Part shown: in pieces, positions 1-8,062 of the stretch
Layout of the letters: every line of letters starts with the position of its first letter
Numbering within the stretch: position 1 is the stretch's first letter
Assembly: GCA_038323575.1 (NCBI GenBank)
Contig: JBBQHB010000079.1
Span: forward strand, 1-24,828
Length of the DNA: 24,828 nucleotides
DNA from: CAINVV01 sp038323575
GTDB taxonomy: Bacteria > Bacteroidota > Bacteroidia > Bacteroidales > Prolixibacteraceae
Direction: 5' to 3'
The notes under the pieces: generated by a model
Database searches by the model: none
Seen by the model: the letters and a program-made list of their open reading frames with translations, nothing else
Told to the model about the DNA's origin: nothing
Program-made: the position numbers and the translations under genes

Positions 1-53
1 GAATCGAAATACAAGGAGAATCAATGAGAAAATATCTAAAAAATGATGACTGA
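1..53 (+). CDS. istB: IstB-like IS21 helper ATPase, C-terminal tail only
   Basis: Reading from base 3, the frame encodes sixteen residues, IEIQGESMRKYLKNDD, and stops with TGA at 51-53. The segment I-E-x-x-G-E-S-M-R-K resembles the typical end of IstB proteins, the DnaC-like AAA+ ATPases that assist the IS21 transposase. The assignment rests on this short tail and on the IS21-like terminal repeats just downstream, so it is a recognition call on little sequence. The gene is cut by the window edge; nothing can be said about whether it is intact. Confidence 0.55.
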   Translation, partial: IEIQGESMRKYLKNDD

Positions 54-139
54 TTTTTTATAGTTTTATGAACTAATTTACCACAAGAAAAGTGTCCGGC
101 TTGCTCCGGAATGAGTGTCCGCCTTCACCGGAATATGCA
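1..139 (+). mobile_element. Right end of an IS21-like insertion sequence (truncated by the window edge)
   Basis: The stretch joins a reading frame that looks like the C-terminus of an IstB helper ATPase (ending at base 53) to two tandem 23-bp units at 92-114 and 115-137. Each unit begins GTGTCCG, ends CCGGAAT plus two bases, and carries CCGG-type inverted ends. IS21 family elements are known to have short multiple repeats at their termini and to end in CA; here CA falls at 138-139, immediately after the second unit. The transposase istA and most of istB would lie left of the window. I infer the element boundary at about base 139 and cannot see a target-site duplication because the other end is missing. 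Confidence 0.55.
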
Positions 140-215
140 GATTGATATAAAAAGGTAACAACAAATGGAAATACACGTATAAAACGAATATAACTCAAAT
201 AAAATACGTATCACC

Positions 216-758
216 ATGAAAACAATAATCGTTTCGCTCCTTTTTGTTCTGTCTGTTGCCTCACTTTCAGCTCAGAACAAAGTTTTGTATGATTTCAAAG
301 CCACTACACTGGATGGCCAGGCATTTGATCTTTCCAGCCTGAAAGGAAAAAAAGTAATGGTGGTCAATACGGCATCCAAATGCGGACTGACACCCCAGTA
401 TGGCCTGCTCCAAAAACTTTACGACAAATACAAAGATAAAAACTTTGTCATCGTTGGCTTCCCCGCCAACAATTTTGCATCTCAGGAACCAGGCAGCAAC
501 AAGGAGATCAGCGAGTTCTGCACAAAAAATTATGGCGTTACTTTTCCGATGATGTCAAAAATCTCGGTCAAAGGTGACGACATGGATCCTTTGTACAAAT
601 GGCTTACCAACAAAGCTGAGAACAAAGTGCTGGATGCTCCTGTACAATGGAACTTCCAGAAATTTCTAATCGATGAAAAAGGCCAGCTTGCAGATGTCGC
701 CTTACCAAAGGAACTTCCTGACGAGGAGAAAATCGTCAATTGGATTGAAGGGAAGTAA
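216..758 (+). CDS. Secreted glutathione peroxidase family thiol peroxidase
   Basis: Enzyme of 180 residues that reduces hydroperoxides with thiols, probably thioredoxin-like donors in a bacterium without selenocysteine here. Residues 1-20 form a signal peptide ending SAQ, so it should act in the periplasm. The thioredoxin-fold core shows the family tetrad: peroxidatic Cys56 in NTASKCGLTP, Gln90 in FASQEPG, and Trp145-Asn146 in WNFQKFL. The catalytic position is a normal Cys (TGC), not a UGA selenocysteine. Cys102 could be a second thiol. Length is usual for the family plus a leader. The gene stands alone, 77 bases after the inferred IS21 end, so its native promoter may have been displaced or altered by the insertion. 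No convincing promoter is visible in the short upstream gap. Confidence 0.93.
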   Translation: MKTIIVSLLFVLSVASLSAQNKVLYDFKATTLDGQAFDLSSLKGKKVMVVNTASKCGLTPQYGLLQKLYDKYKDKNFVIVGFPANNFASQEPGSNKEISEFCTKNYGVTFPMMSKISVKGDDMDPLYKWLTNKAENKVLDAPVQWNFQKFLIDEKGQLADVALPKELPDEEKIVNWIEGK

Positions 759-939
759 GAGAATATTTGAAGCAGTCCCAATTCTGAGATTTGCCGGTTA
801 ATTAAATGAACTGACTCTTTTTGAGATCGGCATAAAAAGCTATTATTTATTAATTATTTTAGCACCTTGAATATGCAGATATATGGATTTTTTGCATATC
901 GCCGTACAGTAAAAAATTTCTATTTGATGTAAACAGAAA

Positions 940-968
940 ACAAACGGCAATGTATAATTGCCGTTTGT
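940..968. terminator. Perfect 12-bp hairpin between the peroxidase and the nitronate monooxygenase
   Basis: Arms ACAAACGGCAAT (940-951) and ATTGCCGTTTGT (957-968) pair perfectly around a five-base loop. The left side is A-rich and the right arm ends in TTTGT, which suits an intrinsic terminator, although the U-tract is short. It lies 182 bases after the peroxidase stop and 83 bases before the ATG at 1051, so it could end the upstream transcript or sit in the leader of the downstream gene. Apart from this hairpin, the 292-base gap (759-1050) is AT-rich and shows no gene. Confidence 0.4.
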
Positions 969-1050
969 CGTTGATGTATAATCTTGGTTGCAAGTCGCTT
1001 TTGGTTTATTTGCTGTGTTAAGTATTGCTAAAACTATTAATATCAAACGA

Positions 1051-2121
1051 ATGGCTAATAAAATTCAACCCCTTCTAATCGGGAATCTGGTAATTAATCC
1101 GCCTATAATCCAGGGCGGAATGGGTGTGAGGGTATCAAAGTCAGGTCTGGCATCTGCAGTTGCCAATGAAGGATGTGCAGGAATTATCGCCAGTGTAGGT
1201 CTGGGTGATTTTGAGAATATACCTAAAAACCAGTTTGTGGAAAGTGTAAATAGTGCTTTAAGGAGCGAAATAAGAAAAGCAAGATCCCTGTCTGACGGTG
1301 TAATCGGGGTGAATGTAATGGTCGTTTTGTCCAATTATGAAGAACTTGTAAAGGTATGTGTGGAGGAGAAGGTGGACCTGCTAATATGTGGTTCCGGATT
1401 GCCACTGGATCTCCCCAAACTTACCGAAGGCACCGATATTAAATTAATTCCTATCGTATCTTCGGCAAGGGCATTGAATATCATTTACAGGAAATGGAAA
1501 CAGAACTACAACAGGGTTCCTGATGCAGTAATTCTGGAAGGTCCGCTGGCAGGCGGACACTTGGGATTTGCTTTTGATGATATTGTCAACGAAAAAACGG
1601 CCACACTCGAGCAATTGGTAAAGGAACTGGTCGAATTTACGGCAACCCTTGAGGAAAAGATACCTGTGATCGCTGCAGGCGGGATTTTTGACGGACATGA
1701 TATTGCCAGGTTTCTGAAACTTGGCGCCAGCGGAGTCCAGATGGCCACAAGGTTTGTATGTACCGACGAATGCGATGTGGATGATGACTTTAAACAGGCC
1801 TACCTGTCGGCTAAAAAAGAAGATATTGCCATCATAAAGAGTCCGGTAGGTTTGCCCGGCAGGGTAATAAAAAACGAATTTACCATCAGGATGATGAAAG
1901 GTGAAACCATCCCTTTCAAATGTCCGCACCACTGCCTCAGGAGCTGTGATCCGCGCACAGCGCCCTATTGTATCGCAAAAGTACTGACAGATGCCTCAAA
2001 AGGATTATTTGACAATGCGTTTGTCTTTGCAGGCGCTAATGCTTACCGATGCAACGAAATTGTACCGGTTAAAACCTTGATCAATCAGTTAAAAGAAGAA
2101 TTGATAAGCAGCCTGAATTGA
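1051..2121 (+). CDS. Nitronate monooxygenase / FabK-like FMN oxidoreductase
   Basis: TIM-barrel flavoprotein of 356 residues related to 2-nitropropane dioxygenase and to the enoyl-ACP reductase FabK. The ATG at 1051 is chosen because the family's N-terminal motif (PPIIQGGMGVRVS, residues 17-29) follows at the usual distance. An in-frame ATG at 988 would add 21 residues unlike the family. Other family marks are the substrate-pocket CGSGLPLD (113-120), the catalytic-type His170 in GPLAGGHLGF, and the phosphate-binding AAGGIFDG plus GASGVQMATRF (208-235). There is no signal peptide, so it is cytoplasmic. A C-terminal four-cysteine cluster (Cys291, 295, 299, 307) is unusual for classical nitronate monooxygenases and marks a subgroup. 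Sequence alone does not decide between nitronate oxidation and enoyl reduction. Confidence 0.85.
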   Translation: MANKIQPLLIGNLVINPPIIQGGMGVRVSKSGLASAVANEGCAGIIASVGLGDFENIPKNQFVESVNSALRSEIRKARSLSDGVIGVNVMVVLSNYEELVKVCVEEKVDLLICGSGLPLDLPKLTEGTDIKLIPIVSSARALNIIYRKWKQNYNRVPDAVILEGPLAGGHLGFAFDDIVNEKTATLEQLVKELVEFTATLEEKIPVIAAGGIFDGHDIARFLKLGASGVQMATRFVCTDECDVDDDFKQAYLSAKKEDIAIIKSPVGLPGRVIKNEFTIRMMKGETIPFKCPHHCLRSCDPRTAPYCIAKVLTDASKGLFDNAFVFAGANAYRCNEIVPVKTLINQLKEELISSLN

Positions 2122-2202
2122 TTCAAAAAAAAAAGGCGAGGCTATTTCAGAAGTCATATTCACTTAACTTTTGAAACATCCTCACATATTCAAAACCCGG
2201 AT

Positions 2203-2916
2203 TTAGTTTTTTATCTTCAGATTTCTGAACCAGACTACACTTCCGTGATCCTGCAGCAGCAGCAAACCCTTTTCATGGAGACCAAAATTGGGAACATCCC
2301 TGAATTTGCTTTTGGCGATTCTGGCATTGAATTCAGCACTTCCGCGTTCGAATGCGGCAACTTTAACACCGTTTAGCCAATGTTGCACATGTTTGCCTGA
2401 AGAGAGAATCCGGCTGGTGTTCCACTCCCCTACCGGCTTAGTTATTTTTTTTGGTGAAGGCGGATATAATTCATAAACGGCGCCAACGGTATGGTAATCA
2501 TTGGGTAACATCTGTCCGTCTTTCATCCAGGGATGATTTGCATCATCCAGCATCTGGTATTCTATGCCCAGAGCATCTTTCCCATCCTCTTTGACAAAAT
2601 ATTTCACCCCGCTGTTTCCGCCTTCGTCCATCATCTTCCATTCCCAGACAAAGTCAAAGCTTCCGTATTCCTCTTTTGAAACGAGGCTCCCTCCCCCGCC
2701 GGAGACCATACAACCATCTTTGATTTGCCATCCTTTTGTGGGAAATCCTTGCTGGTTGGCGCTCCGCCATTGGGATGGATTTTTACCGTCAAATAAAAGC
2801 GTCCAGCCTTTTTTGACCTCATTTTTGGTCAGTGTATTGGCTGCCTGCTGACCTTGCAGTTGAAAAACACAACCAACCAGAATTACAAACATCAATAAAA
2901 CAGAAGATTTTTTCAT
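2203..2916 (-). CDS. DUF1080 (3-keto-disaccharide hydrolase) domain protein
   Basis: Secreted protein of 237 residues consisting of a single DUF1080 concanavalin-like jelly roll. Family marks are the opening WTLLFDGK near residue 38, W-Q-I-K-D-G-C-M-V-S before the first strands, and GGNSGVKYFV in the middle. Members of this family have been linked to hydrolysis of 3-keto-glycosides and to binding of carbohydrates. The N-terminus is a hydrophobic leader containing LVGC (residues 13-16), a possible lipobox, followed by more hydrophobic residues and GQQ, so both lipoprotein and ordinary secretion are possible. It lies 102 bases downstream of the propeller/toroid gene on the same strand and may share its transcript. 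It converges on the nitronate monooxygenase gene. The exact substrate cannot be told. Confidence 0.85.
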   Translation of the reverse strand: MKKSSVLLMFVILVGCVFQLQGQQAANTLTKNEVKKGWTLLFDGKNPSQWRSANQQGFPTKGWQIKDGCMVSGGGGSLVSKEEYGSFDFVWEWKMMDEGGNSGVKYFVKEDGKDALGIEYQMLDDANHPWMKDGQMLPNDYHTVGAVYELYPPSPKKITKPVGEWNTSRILSSGKHVQHWLNGVKVAAFERGSAEFNARIAKSKFRDVPNFGLHEKGLLLLQDHGSVVWFRNLKIKN

Positions 2917-2961
2917 AATATCTATTTGTTTCTCAATTAATTACACCTTTCAACCACGATT

Positions 2962-2973
2962 CCGCACGTGCGG
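2962..2973. repeat. Perfect 12-bp palindrome in a short-repeat intergenic stretch
   Basis: CCGCACGTGCGG is a perfect palindrome. It is followed by purine-rich units with AAGGG at 2978-2982, 2990-2994 and 3000-3004. It lies in the 102-base gap between the 747-residue protein gene and the DUF1080 gene. It could form a small hairpin in their shared transcript or be part of a dispersed intergenic repeat; no U-tract follows. Confidence 0.35.
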
Positions 2974-3018
2974 GACCAAGGGTCTCTCAAAGGGACACAA
3001 AGGGTTCGCGAACATTTT

Positions 3019-5262
3019 TCACTTTTCACTTGCAGGAGCACTGATTACCCCGAGATACCTACCCATCCAGTAAGGAAGCAACCAGATATCCCCGGCGCTG
3101 CTTTCGGAATTGCCGTTGCCGCGATTGCGGTCAAGGGTGAACATATTTCCGTTGTGGCGATGGATCGGCCTTTCTTTGGGAGAAAGTACCTCTTTGGTTG
3201 TCTGGTTCCTGAAATTGGGCTCCAGTTTGTCTATATCCTTCCGGTTGCTGTTGATGATCACCCATTCAATCATGTCCATAGGATATTCTTTCAGCCACCA
3301 TGCGGCTTCATTCAGGTCAAAATTGGGGGTCCCGGTCAGGGCGGTAAAGATATTCCATGCGCCCTCTTTTTCCGGTCTTTCAATCTGCCAGTGGTCGATG
3401 ATGGATGCTTTGAAATTTGCTTTCAAAGTGTCGTTAAACGCATACCTGTATAATCCCCAGTAACCGACAAAATACATCTCATCATCCGAATGGTTCCAGT
3501 CTTCTGAAAGCATCTTGCTGATATCATCTGTACCCGGATCTGCTTTGCCGATGTTGGCCATTTTCTGCATCAGATTTTCATAATACCCGTAGTTGTTCAT
3601 CAGGTCAAAGGCCTTTTGTTTAAATATCTCCTTATGGGTAAAATGGTAAGCTGTCTGAAGCATGGCTACAATATTGGAGGAGTTGATTTTCCTGTCGCCC
3701 ACATTCTTTGGCCTGGCGTTGACATAATCCGGATTCCATTTCCCCCAAAGGGTTGGTTTTCCGTCAAAATCAATCAGGTACATATCATGCTCTACAATAT
3801 GGGTCATCAATATATCAATCAAATGGACCGAACGCTTAGTCATATCAGGATCTCCGATCAACTCAGCCATTGCGCCCAAAGCAAAAATATGGCCAATTGC
3901 CTCATCACTGCTGGTGGTTGCTTTCCAGTCCCATTCCTTATCTGCAGAATTTTTCCATCTGTCAGGATCTGACAAGTGTTTCATCCAGCCGCTTCTTTCA
4001 AAAGATCTCGACGGAAAGCCTTTCAATCCATTGATACTGTATAGCCTTTCCATGGCATCCAGCGATTCGCGGCAATTCTGCAAAGCATCTTCCGACCTGG
4101 TCACAGCATACCTGAATATTTCCCCGCCCAGGTACATGGAGGTCCAGAGTCCGTCGTTGTCAGAATCGGACAACCTGCCGCTGGCCAGGTTCCCTTTTTC
4201 CATCTGATCATAGGATGAATTGAACCCGTTGCGGATGTGGCGAAGGCGAACCTGTTTTTCGTAAAAATCTGCTTTCTCTGCCAGCGTCCAGTTCCGGTAG
4301 GCCATTTCCGTCAAACCCTTGTCGGTGAGAATCAATACTGAATTATTTTCTCCCTTTGCAAAATCAACCACCAGGTTGGACGGCAGCCATCTTTCGCCGT
4401 TGTAAAAATTGTATTTCCCGTCTGCCCTGAGTTGAAAAGCTCCTTCTGCGGAACCAAACCACATCTGGCCGTTCACTTCTTTAAGGGCAGTTATCTGTGT
4501 GGAAGGCATTCGCAGAACAATCGGTCCAATCTGCTTTAAAATATTGGCATCCAATTTAATATATCCGTCTTTTGTCCCGATATACATTACTTTTTTGTCA
4601 GCGGTCAGGTCAAAACAGGTCATATTTTCTGACTGAAAAACCGGCTTCAACTCCTTTTTGGCCGGGTCGAAACTGCAGAGCTGCTTTGACCCCAATAACC
4701 AATAAAGGTTACGGGAAGGATCATACCTGACAGACAGAATTTTGGTATCCGGGAAGCTGCCTTTCCATTCAACATTTGAATCAGTTATCAGCCTGATCTC
4801 TTTGCCGTTGGTGACAAGGAAAGAAAAATCCCTGCCTGCAGCAAAACTTGCGGCATCCGGGAGCGTGTGTTTGGAAAAGAGTTTTCCGGCCCAGCAATTG
4901 CTCAGTACAGCCTTGTCGTCGAGGTAAACAAACTGATCCTTGTATATGACCATATCCGTCAGCTTTTTCTGTCCCATTGGCCTGTAGGATTGGTCCTTCT
5001 CCAGGGTTCCCGGATAGAGTAACTGACCGTCATAAGGTTTAAACAAACCGGCAGTTGTCAGAATTTTGATGTCCCCATTCCTGTCACAACCAACTTTCAG
5101 CAGGTGTAAGGAATCTGATTTTGAATAATATTTGATGCTGTACTCCTGGAGGTAAGGAATATCCTGGTAAACAGGCTGCTTCTCTTTCCTATCCTGGGCA
5201 TTCAAAAAAGAGGGAAATAGTAAACCACCTCCCAAAAAAAGGATGTAAATTGCTTTTTTCAT
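3019..5262 (-). CDS. Uncharacterised secreted protein: predicted beta-propeller plus alpha/alpha-toroid
   Basis: 747 residues if translation starts at the ATG at 5262, which opens directly into a signal peptide ending LNAQ; in-frame ATGs 6 and 36 bases upstream add residues that spoil it. The first half (about residues 25-320) has repeated blade-like strands with motifs such as WLLGSKQLCSFD, MYIGTKDGYIKLD and MWFGSAEGAFQL, like two-component-regulator propellers. From about residue 360 a helical domain begins with SDSDNDGLWTSMYLGGEIFR, then W-, Y- and H-rich helices, as in six-hairpin glycosidase toroids, ending in LLPYWMGRYLG. I do not recognise a named family and assign no activity. Carbohydrate action is inferred from the fold-like pattern, secretion, and neighbours (DUF1080 downstream, divergent GH127 upstream). 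No transmembrane segment follows, so it is not a hybrid sensor kinase. Confidence 0.8.
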   Translation of the reverse strand: MKKAIYILFLGGGLLFPSFLNAQDRKEKQPVYQDIPYLQEYSIKYYSKSDSLHLLKVGCDRNGDIKILTTAGLFKPYDGQLLYPGTLEKDQSYRPMGQKKLTDMVIYKDQFVYLDDKAVLSNCWAGKLFSKHTLPDAASFAAGRDFSFLVTNGKEIRLITDSNVEWKGSFPDTKILSVRYDPSRNLYWLLGSKQLCSFDPAKKELKPVFQSENMTCFDLTADKKVMYIGTKDGYIKLDANILKQIGPIVLRMPSTQITALKEVNGQMWFGSAEGAFQLRADGKYNFYNGERWLPSNLVVDFAKGENNSVLILTDKGLTEMAYRNWTLAEKADFYEKQVRLRHIRNGFNSSYDQMEKGNLASGRLSDSDNDGLWTSMYLGGEIFRYAVTRSEDALQNCRESLDAMERLYSINGLKGFPSRSFERSGWMKHLSDPDRWKNSADKEWDWKATTSSDEAIGHIFALGAMAELIGDPDMTKRSVHLIDILMTHIVEHDMYLIDFDGKPTLWGKWNPDYVNARPKNVGDRKINSSNIVAMLQTAYHFTHKEIFKQKAFDLMNNYGYYENLMQKMANIGKADPGTDDISKMLSEDWNHSDDEMYFVGYWGLYRYAFNDTLKANFKASIIDHWQIERPEKEGAWNIFTALTGTPNFDLNEAAWWLKEYPMDMIEWVIINSNRKDIDKLEPNFRNQTTKEVLSPKERPIHRHNGNMFTLDRNRGNGNSESSAGDIWLLPYWMGRYLGVISAPASEK

Positions 5263-5560
5263 TGTCATTGTAGTAGTAAATAAGTGCAATTGATTCAAAG
5301 TGTAAAAATAATGATTAATTTTTCATCATTTTAATGCAGGTCAGGTTTTGGATAATAACCAACAGACAATTGACAATAACGTACATAATACTATTTCCCT
5401 ACCATGCCGTTGAGAGCGGTGTACTATCGCTTGTCAGCCTGTTGAAGGATAGTCCGATAGTAGTCCGTATCAGGAAAATGAAATAAGCCTTGCCAGTTAG
5501 GAAGTATGATTATCTTTATTCGTTGGAAAATAATATCACATCATCAAATTATTGTATTTC
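5263..5560. other. 298-base divergent intergenic region
   Basis: Gap between the start of the 747-residue protein gene (minus) and the GH127 gene (plus), so promoters for both should lie here. On the minus strand TACACTTTG lies close upstream of the ATG and is one base longer than the Bacteroidota -7 box TAnnTTTG. Near the middle an 8-bp inverted repeat TACTATCG (5422-5429) / CGATAGTA (5455-5462) encloses 25 bases and could be an operator or a hairpin. No open frame of note is visible. Confidence 0.35.
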
Positions 5561-7522
5561 ATGTCTTTCGCAATAAAACCGGTTTTAACGCTTTTTCTGG
5601 CCTTACTATGCAGCATGCCGGCGGTTTCCGCCTATGGTCAAAAATCACTTTCAAGAGATTATCCGATTCAGCCTGTGAGTTTCACCAGGGTGAAAGTTAC
5701 CGATCATTTCTGGGCCCCTCGCCTGGAATTGAACCAACGTGTGACGATCCCTATCGCCATTGACCAGTGTTACAAAACCGGCAGGGTCGAAAACTTCAAA
5801 ATTGCCGCGAAACTGACCAAAGGGAAGTTTCAGTCTGAATATCCGTTTGATGATTCTGACATCTACAAAATAATTGAAGGAGCCAGTTACTCCCTTCAGA
5901 CGCATCCTGATAAGCCGCTGGAAAACCGCATCGACACACTCATCCGTTATATATCTCTGGCCCAGGAACCTGATGGTTATCTTTACACCAACCGCACCAT
6001 TGATTCGCTTCACATGCATCCGTGGGCAGGTAAAAAAAGATGGGAAAAAGATCCGGTACTCAGTCACGAACTATACAACCTCGGCCACCTTTACGAGGCA
6101 GCCTATGCCCATTTCCTGGCTACCGGGAAACGCAGCCTGCTGGATGTTGCCATCAAAAGCGCCAACCTGGTTGACTACGATTTCGGCCCCGGCAAACTGT
6201 CCTATTATCCCGGACACCAGGTCATCGAGATGGGACTATCCAAATTGTACCGGATAACCGGAGAGGAACGCTACCTGAAACTGGCGAAGTTCTTCCTCGA
6301 CTGCAGAAGCGGTGGAGAAGAGTACAACCAGGCCCACAAACCTGTGATTGAGCAGGATAAAATTGTCGGCCACGCTGTCAGGGCTACCTATATGTATGCC
6401 GGAATGGCCGATGTGTCGGCATTAACAGGTGACTATTCCTACAAAAAAGCCATAGACAAGATATGGAACGATCTTTTGGAGACCAAATTTTACGTCACCG
6501 GCGGCATAGGTTCGGCAGGAACCAATGAAGGTTTCAGCGATCCCTATCTGCTGCCCAACCACACTGCCTATTGCGAGACCTGCGCCTCCATCAGCAATGT
6601 AATGTGGAATTACCGCATGTTTCTGCTGGAAGGCGATGCCAAATATTTTGACGTTCTGGAACGGACACTTTACAATGCCCTTTTATCTGGCATTTCACTG
6701 AGTGCGGACCGATTTTTCTACCCCAACCCGCTTGAATCCCACGGCGAACACACCCGGAAAGCATGGTTTGGTTGTGCCTGCTGTCCAAGTAATATCTGCC
6801 GTTTTATTCCCTCCGTACCCGGATACATCTATGCCGGAAAAGGTGATTCATTGTATGTAAACCTGTTCATGAATAATACGGCAACCATCGATTTGAATAG
6901 TGAACAGGTCAATATCGAACAATCAACAGATTATCCCTGGGACGGGAAAATCGTTATAAAAATCAATCCATCGAAGCCGGGAAAATTCAGCCTTTTGGTT
7001 CGGATACCGGGATGGGCGCAAAACCAGGCTTTTCCGACAGATTTATACCATTTCAGAACAGTTGAAAAGTCGAAAGCCACCATCAGTCTGAACGGAAAAA
7101 GTTTAGCCGTAAACATCAGGAACGGCTATGCATTGATTTCAAGGGAATGGAAAAAGGGTGACCGACTCGTAGTTGACCTGCCCATGCCGGTACGCGAATT
7201 AATAGCCAATCCGCTGATTAAGGACGACATTGGCAAAATGGCCCTGCAACGCGGACCATTGGTTTATTGTGTTGAATGGGCTGATAACAAGGAGACAGGC
7301 ACGCTGAGTCTGCTGATGAATCAAAAGAGCATTTATACCACCGAATATCTTCCCGGACTGCTGAACGGCGTAACAGTAATCCGTACCAACGGAAGCAGTG
7401 GCAAATTAACTGCAAACCAGCCTTCCGGAGGCAAAAATCAGGTTATTACTGCAATCCCTTATTATTCCTGGGCCAACAGAGGTCCCGGAGAGATGAATGT
7501 TTGGATGAATGTTCAGAAATAG
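5561..7522 (+). CDS. GH127 (DUF1680) secreted beta-L-arabinofuranosidase
   Basis: Glycoside hydrolase of 653 residues that should release beta-L-arabinofuranose from plant or algal glycans and glycoproteins. The ATG at 5561 gives a clear signal peptide (through about residue 25, SAYGQ); the TTG three codons earlier is less likely. The catalytic barrel carries the GH127 metal site: Glu339 and Cys341 in YCETCAS, and Cys407-Cys408 in FGCACCPSN. Glu323 in GTNEGF lines up with the acid/base residue of the Bifidobacterium enzyme HypBA1 (Glu322; zinc ligands Glu338, Cys340, Cys417, Cys418). A beta-sandwich follows from about residue 430, with WDGKIVIKINP and VRIPGWA typical of the family. A cupin gene follows 77 bases downstream on the same strand. 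The specificity is a family-based inference, since GH127 also has other activities. Confidence 0.9.
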   Translation: MSFAIKPVLTLFLALLCSMPAVSAYGQKSLSRDYPIQPVSFTRVKVTDHFWAPRLELNQRVTIPIAIDQCYKTGRVENFKIAAKLTKGKFQSEYPFDDSDIYKIIEGASYSLQTHPDKPLENRIDTLIRYISLAQEPDGYLYTNRTIDSLHMHPWAGKKRWEKDPVLSHELYNLGHLYEAAYAHFLATGKRSLLDVAIKSANLVDYDFGPGKLSYYPGHQVIEMGLSKLYRITGEERYLKLAKFFLDCRSGGEEYNQAHKPVIEQDKIVGHAVRATYMYAGMADVSALTGDYSYKKAIDKIWNDLLETKFYVTGGIGSAGTNEGFSDPYLLPNHTAYCETCASISNVMWNYRMFLLEGDAKYFDVLERTLYNALLSGISLSADRFFYPNPLESHGEHTRKAWFGCACCPSNICRFIPSVPGYIYAGKGDSLYVNLFMNNTATIDLNSEQVNIEQSTDYPWDGKIVIKINPSKPGKFSLLVRIPGWAQNQAFPTDLYHFRTVEKSKATISLNGKSLAVNIRNGYALISREWKKGDRLVVDLPMPVRELIANPLIKDDIGKMALQRGPLVYCVEWADNKETGTLSLLMNQKSIYTTEYLPGLLNGVTVIRTNGSSGKLTANQPSGGKNQVITAIPYYSWANRGPGEMNVWMNVQK

Positions 7523-7599
7523 ATACTGTTAAAAATATGAAAATTATTTTGAAGGTAGTATATTCAAACTATATTTATAAGAATTTTAACTTGTTTGCC

Positions 7600-8052
7600 A
7601 TGAGACAAAAAATGTCATTTACACTTTTGATCGTTTTCTTTTTAATCCAATTGTCATCCGCGCAGGTGGCAGCAACGAAGAATGCTGCTGATGCGAATAA
7701 ATACACCATTGATAACTGTATCAATCAGTTCAATTTGTACAAATCAATTAAAACTTCGATGGGCTACCAGTACTGGTTTATTCCGCAAGGCATGCTGGAT
7801 GATGGCCTTACCGTAAAGATGAGTGTGGTCGCCGGAGGCAGCGCAAACCATCCACCTCACAAACATTCAGGAGATGAGATTTTCTATGTACTGGAAGGTA
7901 CAGCCCAGTTTTTCCTGAATGGCAAAACCACTACAGGAGGTCCCAATACGAGTTTTTACTGTCCCGATAACAGCGAACACGGAATCAGTAATGCCGGCAA
8001 GACGGAATTGAAATACCTGGTAATCAGAAAGTATCCGAAGGGAGAAAAATAA
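7600..8052 (+). CDS. Secreted cupin-domain protein
   Basis: Small single-domain cupin of 150 residues. The ATG at 7600 opens into a signal peptide ending LSSAQ (residues 18-22); upstream in-frame codons, including an ATG at 7537, would place about 20 residues before it. The metal-binding motif is complete: His87, His89 and Glu93 in HPPHKHSGDEIFYVLEG, and His127 in CPDNSEHGISNAG. Cupins of this size bind a metal and act as small isomerases, dioxygenases or sugar-binding proteins; nothing here settles which. It follows GH127 by 77 bases without an obvious terminator, so it probably belongs to the same transcript and may work on a released sugar. It converges on ctaB with only 10 bases between the stops. 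Confidence 0.82.
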   Translation: MRQKMSFTLLIVFFLIQLSSAQVAATKNAADANKYTIDNCINQFNLYKSIKTSMGYQYWFIPQGMLDDGLTVKMSVVAGGSANHPPHKHSGDEIFYVLEGTAQFFLNGKTTTGGPNTSFYCPDNSEHGISNAGKTELKYLVIRKYPKGEK

Positions 8053-8062
8053 GATTAAATTC

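Noticed and set aside
386..388. Selenocysteine at the peroxidase active site
   Set aside because: The codon is TGC, a normal cysteine, and the frame reads through without UGA.
843..1046. 67-residue minus-strand frame over the gap before the nitronate monooxygenase
   Set aside because: It covers the 12-bp hairpin and AT-rich intergenic sequence and has no recognisable feature.
988..1050. Longer start for the nitronate monooxygenase-like protein
   Set aside because: The extra 21 residues are unlike the family, and the family motif begins at the usual distance from the ATG at 1051.
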